Shown: positions 6,086 through 6,117 of the stretch, piece after piece
How the letters are laid out: each line of letters opens with the position of its first letter
Position numbering within the stretch: the stretch's first letter is position 1
Program-made: the position numbers and the translations under genes
Source: Deltaproteobacteria bacterium UBA3076
GTDB lineage: Bacteria > Desulfobacterota > Dissulfuribacteria > Dissulfuribacterales > UBA3076
Assembly: GCA_002367355.1 (NCBI GenBank)
Contig: DFBQ01000177.1
Location: forward strand, 11,517-17,633
Reading direction: 5' to 3'
Length of the DNA stretch: 6,117 nt
The notes under the pieces: model-generated
Told to the model about the DNA's origin: nothing
Seen by the model: the letters and a program-made list of their open reading frames with translations, nothing else
Databases searched by the model: none

Positions 6086-6117
6086 CGCACCTACATCTTT
6101 GTGTTTTTCCCAATTTC

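Noticed and set aside
6086..6117. Possible start of another feature after the HPt-like gene
   Set aside because: Only 32 bp remain and no motif, hairpin or start codon with a ribosome site can be supported.

Overview
The window (about 45% G+C by eye) carries four genes in a row on the minus strand and one divergent gene on the plus strand. Read in the direction of transcription, the minus-strand cluster is: a Roadblock/LC7 protein (5032-4634, GTG start), an MglA-type small GTPase (4627-4013), a 514-residue protein that reads as an N-terminal acidic and helical region followed by a divergent CheW-like domain (3958-2414), and a TPR-fused secretion/type IV pilus assembly ATPase of the GspE/PilB/MshE family (2421-58). 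The spacings are 6 bp, 54 bp and an 8-bp overlap, so an operon is the simplest reading. Across a 240-bp divergent intergenic region, the plus-strand gene (5273-6085) encodes a 270-residue protein with an N-terminal HPt domain of CheA type. In that domain the expected phospho-accepting histidine is a glutamine.

Together the genes look like one cell-polarity or surface-motility control module. The Roadblock protein would be the MglB-like partner (GAP or GEF) of the MglA GTPase. The CheW-like and HPt proteins are chemosensory-type adapters, and the ATPase is the kind of motor that drives pilus extension or pseudopilus assembly. This joining of function is inference from family knowledge and gene order; the domain calls rest on motifs visible in the translations.

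The MglA/MglB pair, the TPR-MshEN-ATPase fusion, the moderate G+C and the low-complexity GAAATTC-type heptamer repeat suggest a deltaproteobacterial (Desulfobacterota/Myxococcota-like) genome. Nothing in the window identifies a species.

Region by region: 1-57 is downstream of the ATPase and holds most of a pentanucleotide tandem repeat that runs over its stop codon. 58-5032 is the minus-strand cluster. 5033-5272 is the divergent region, holding ribosome binding sites, weak promoter-like hexamers, a small palindrome and an unexplained 44-codon open frame. 5273-6085 is the HPt-like gene, and 6086-6117 is a short tail with no recognisable feature. I saw no tRNA, rRNA, CRISPR, insertion sequence or convincing intrinsic terminator.
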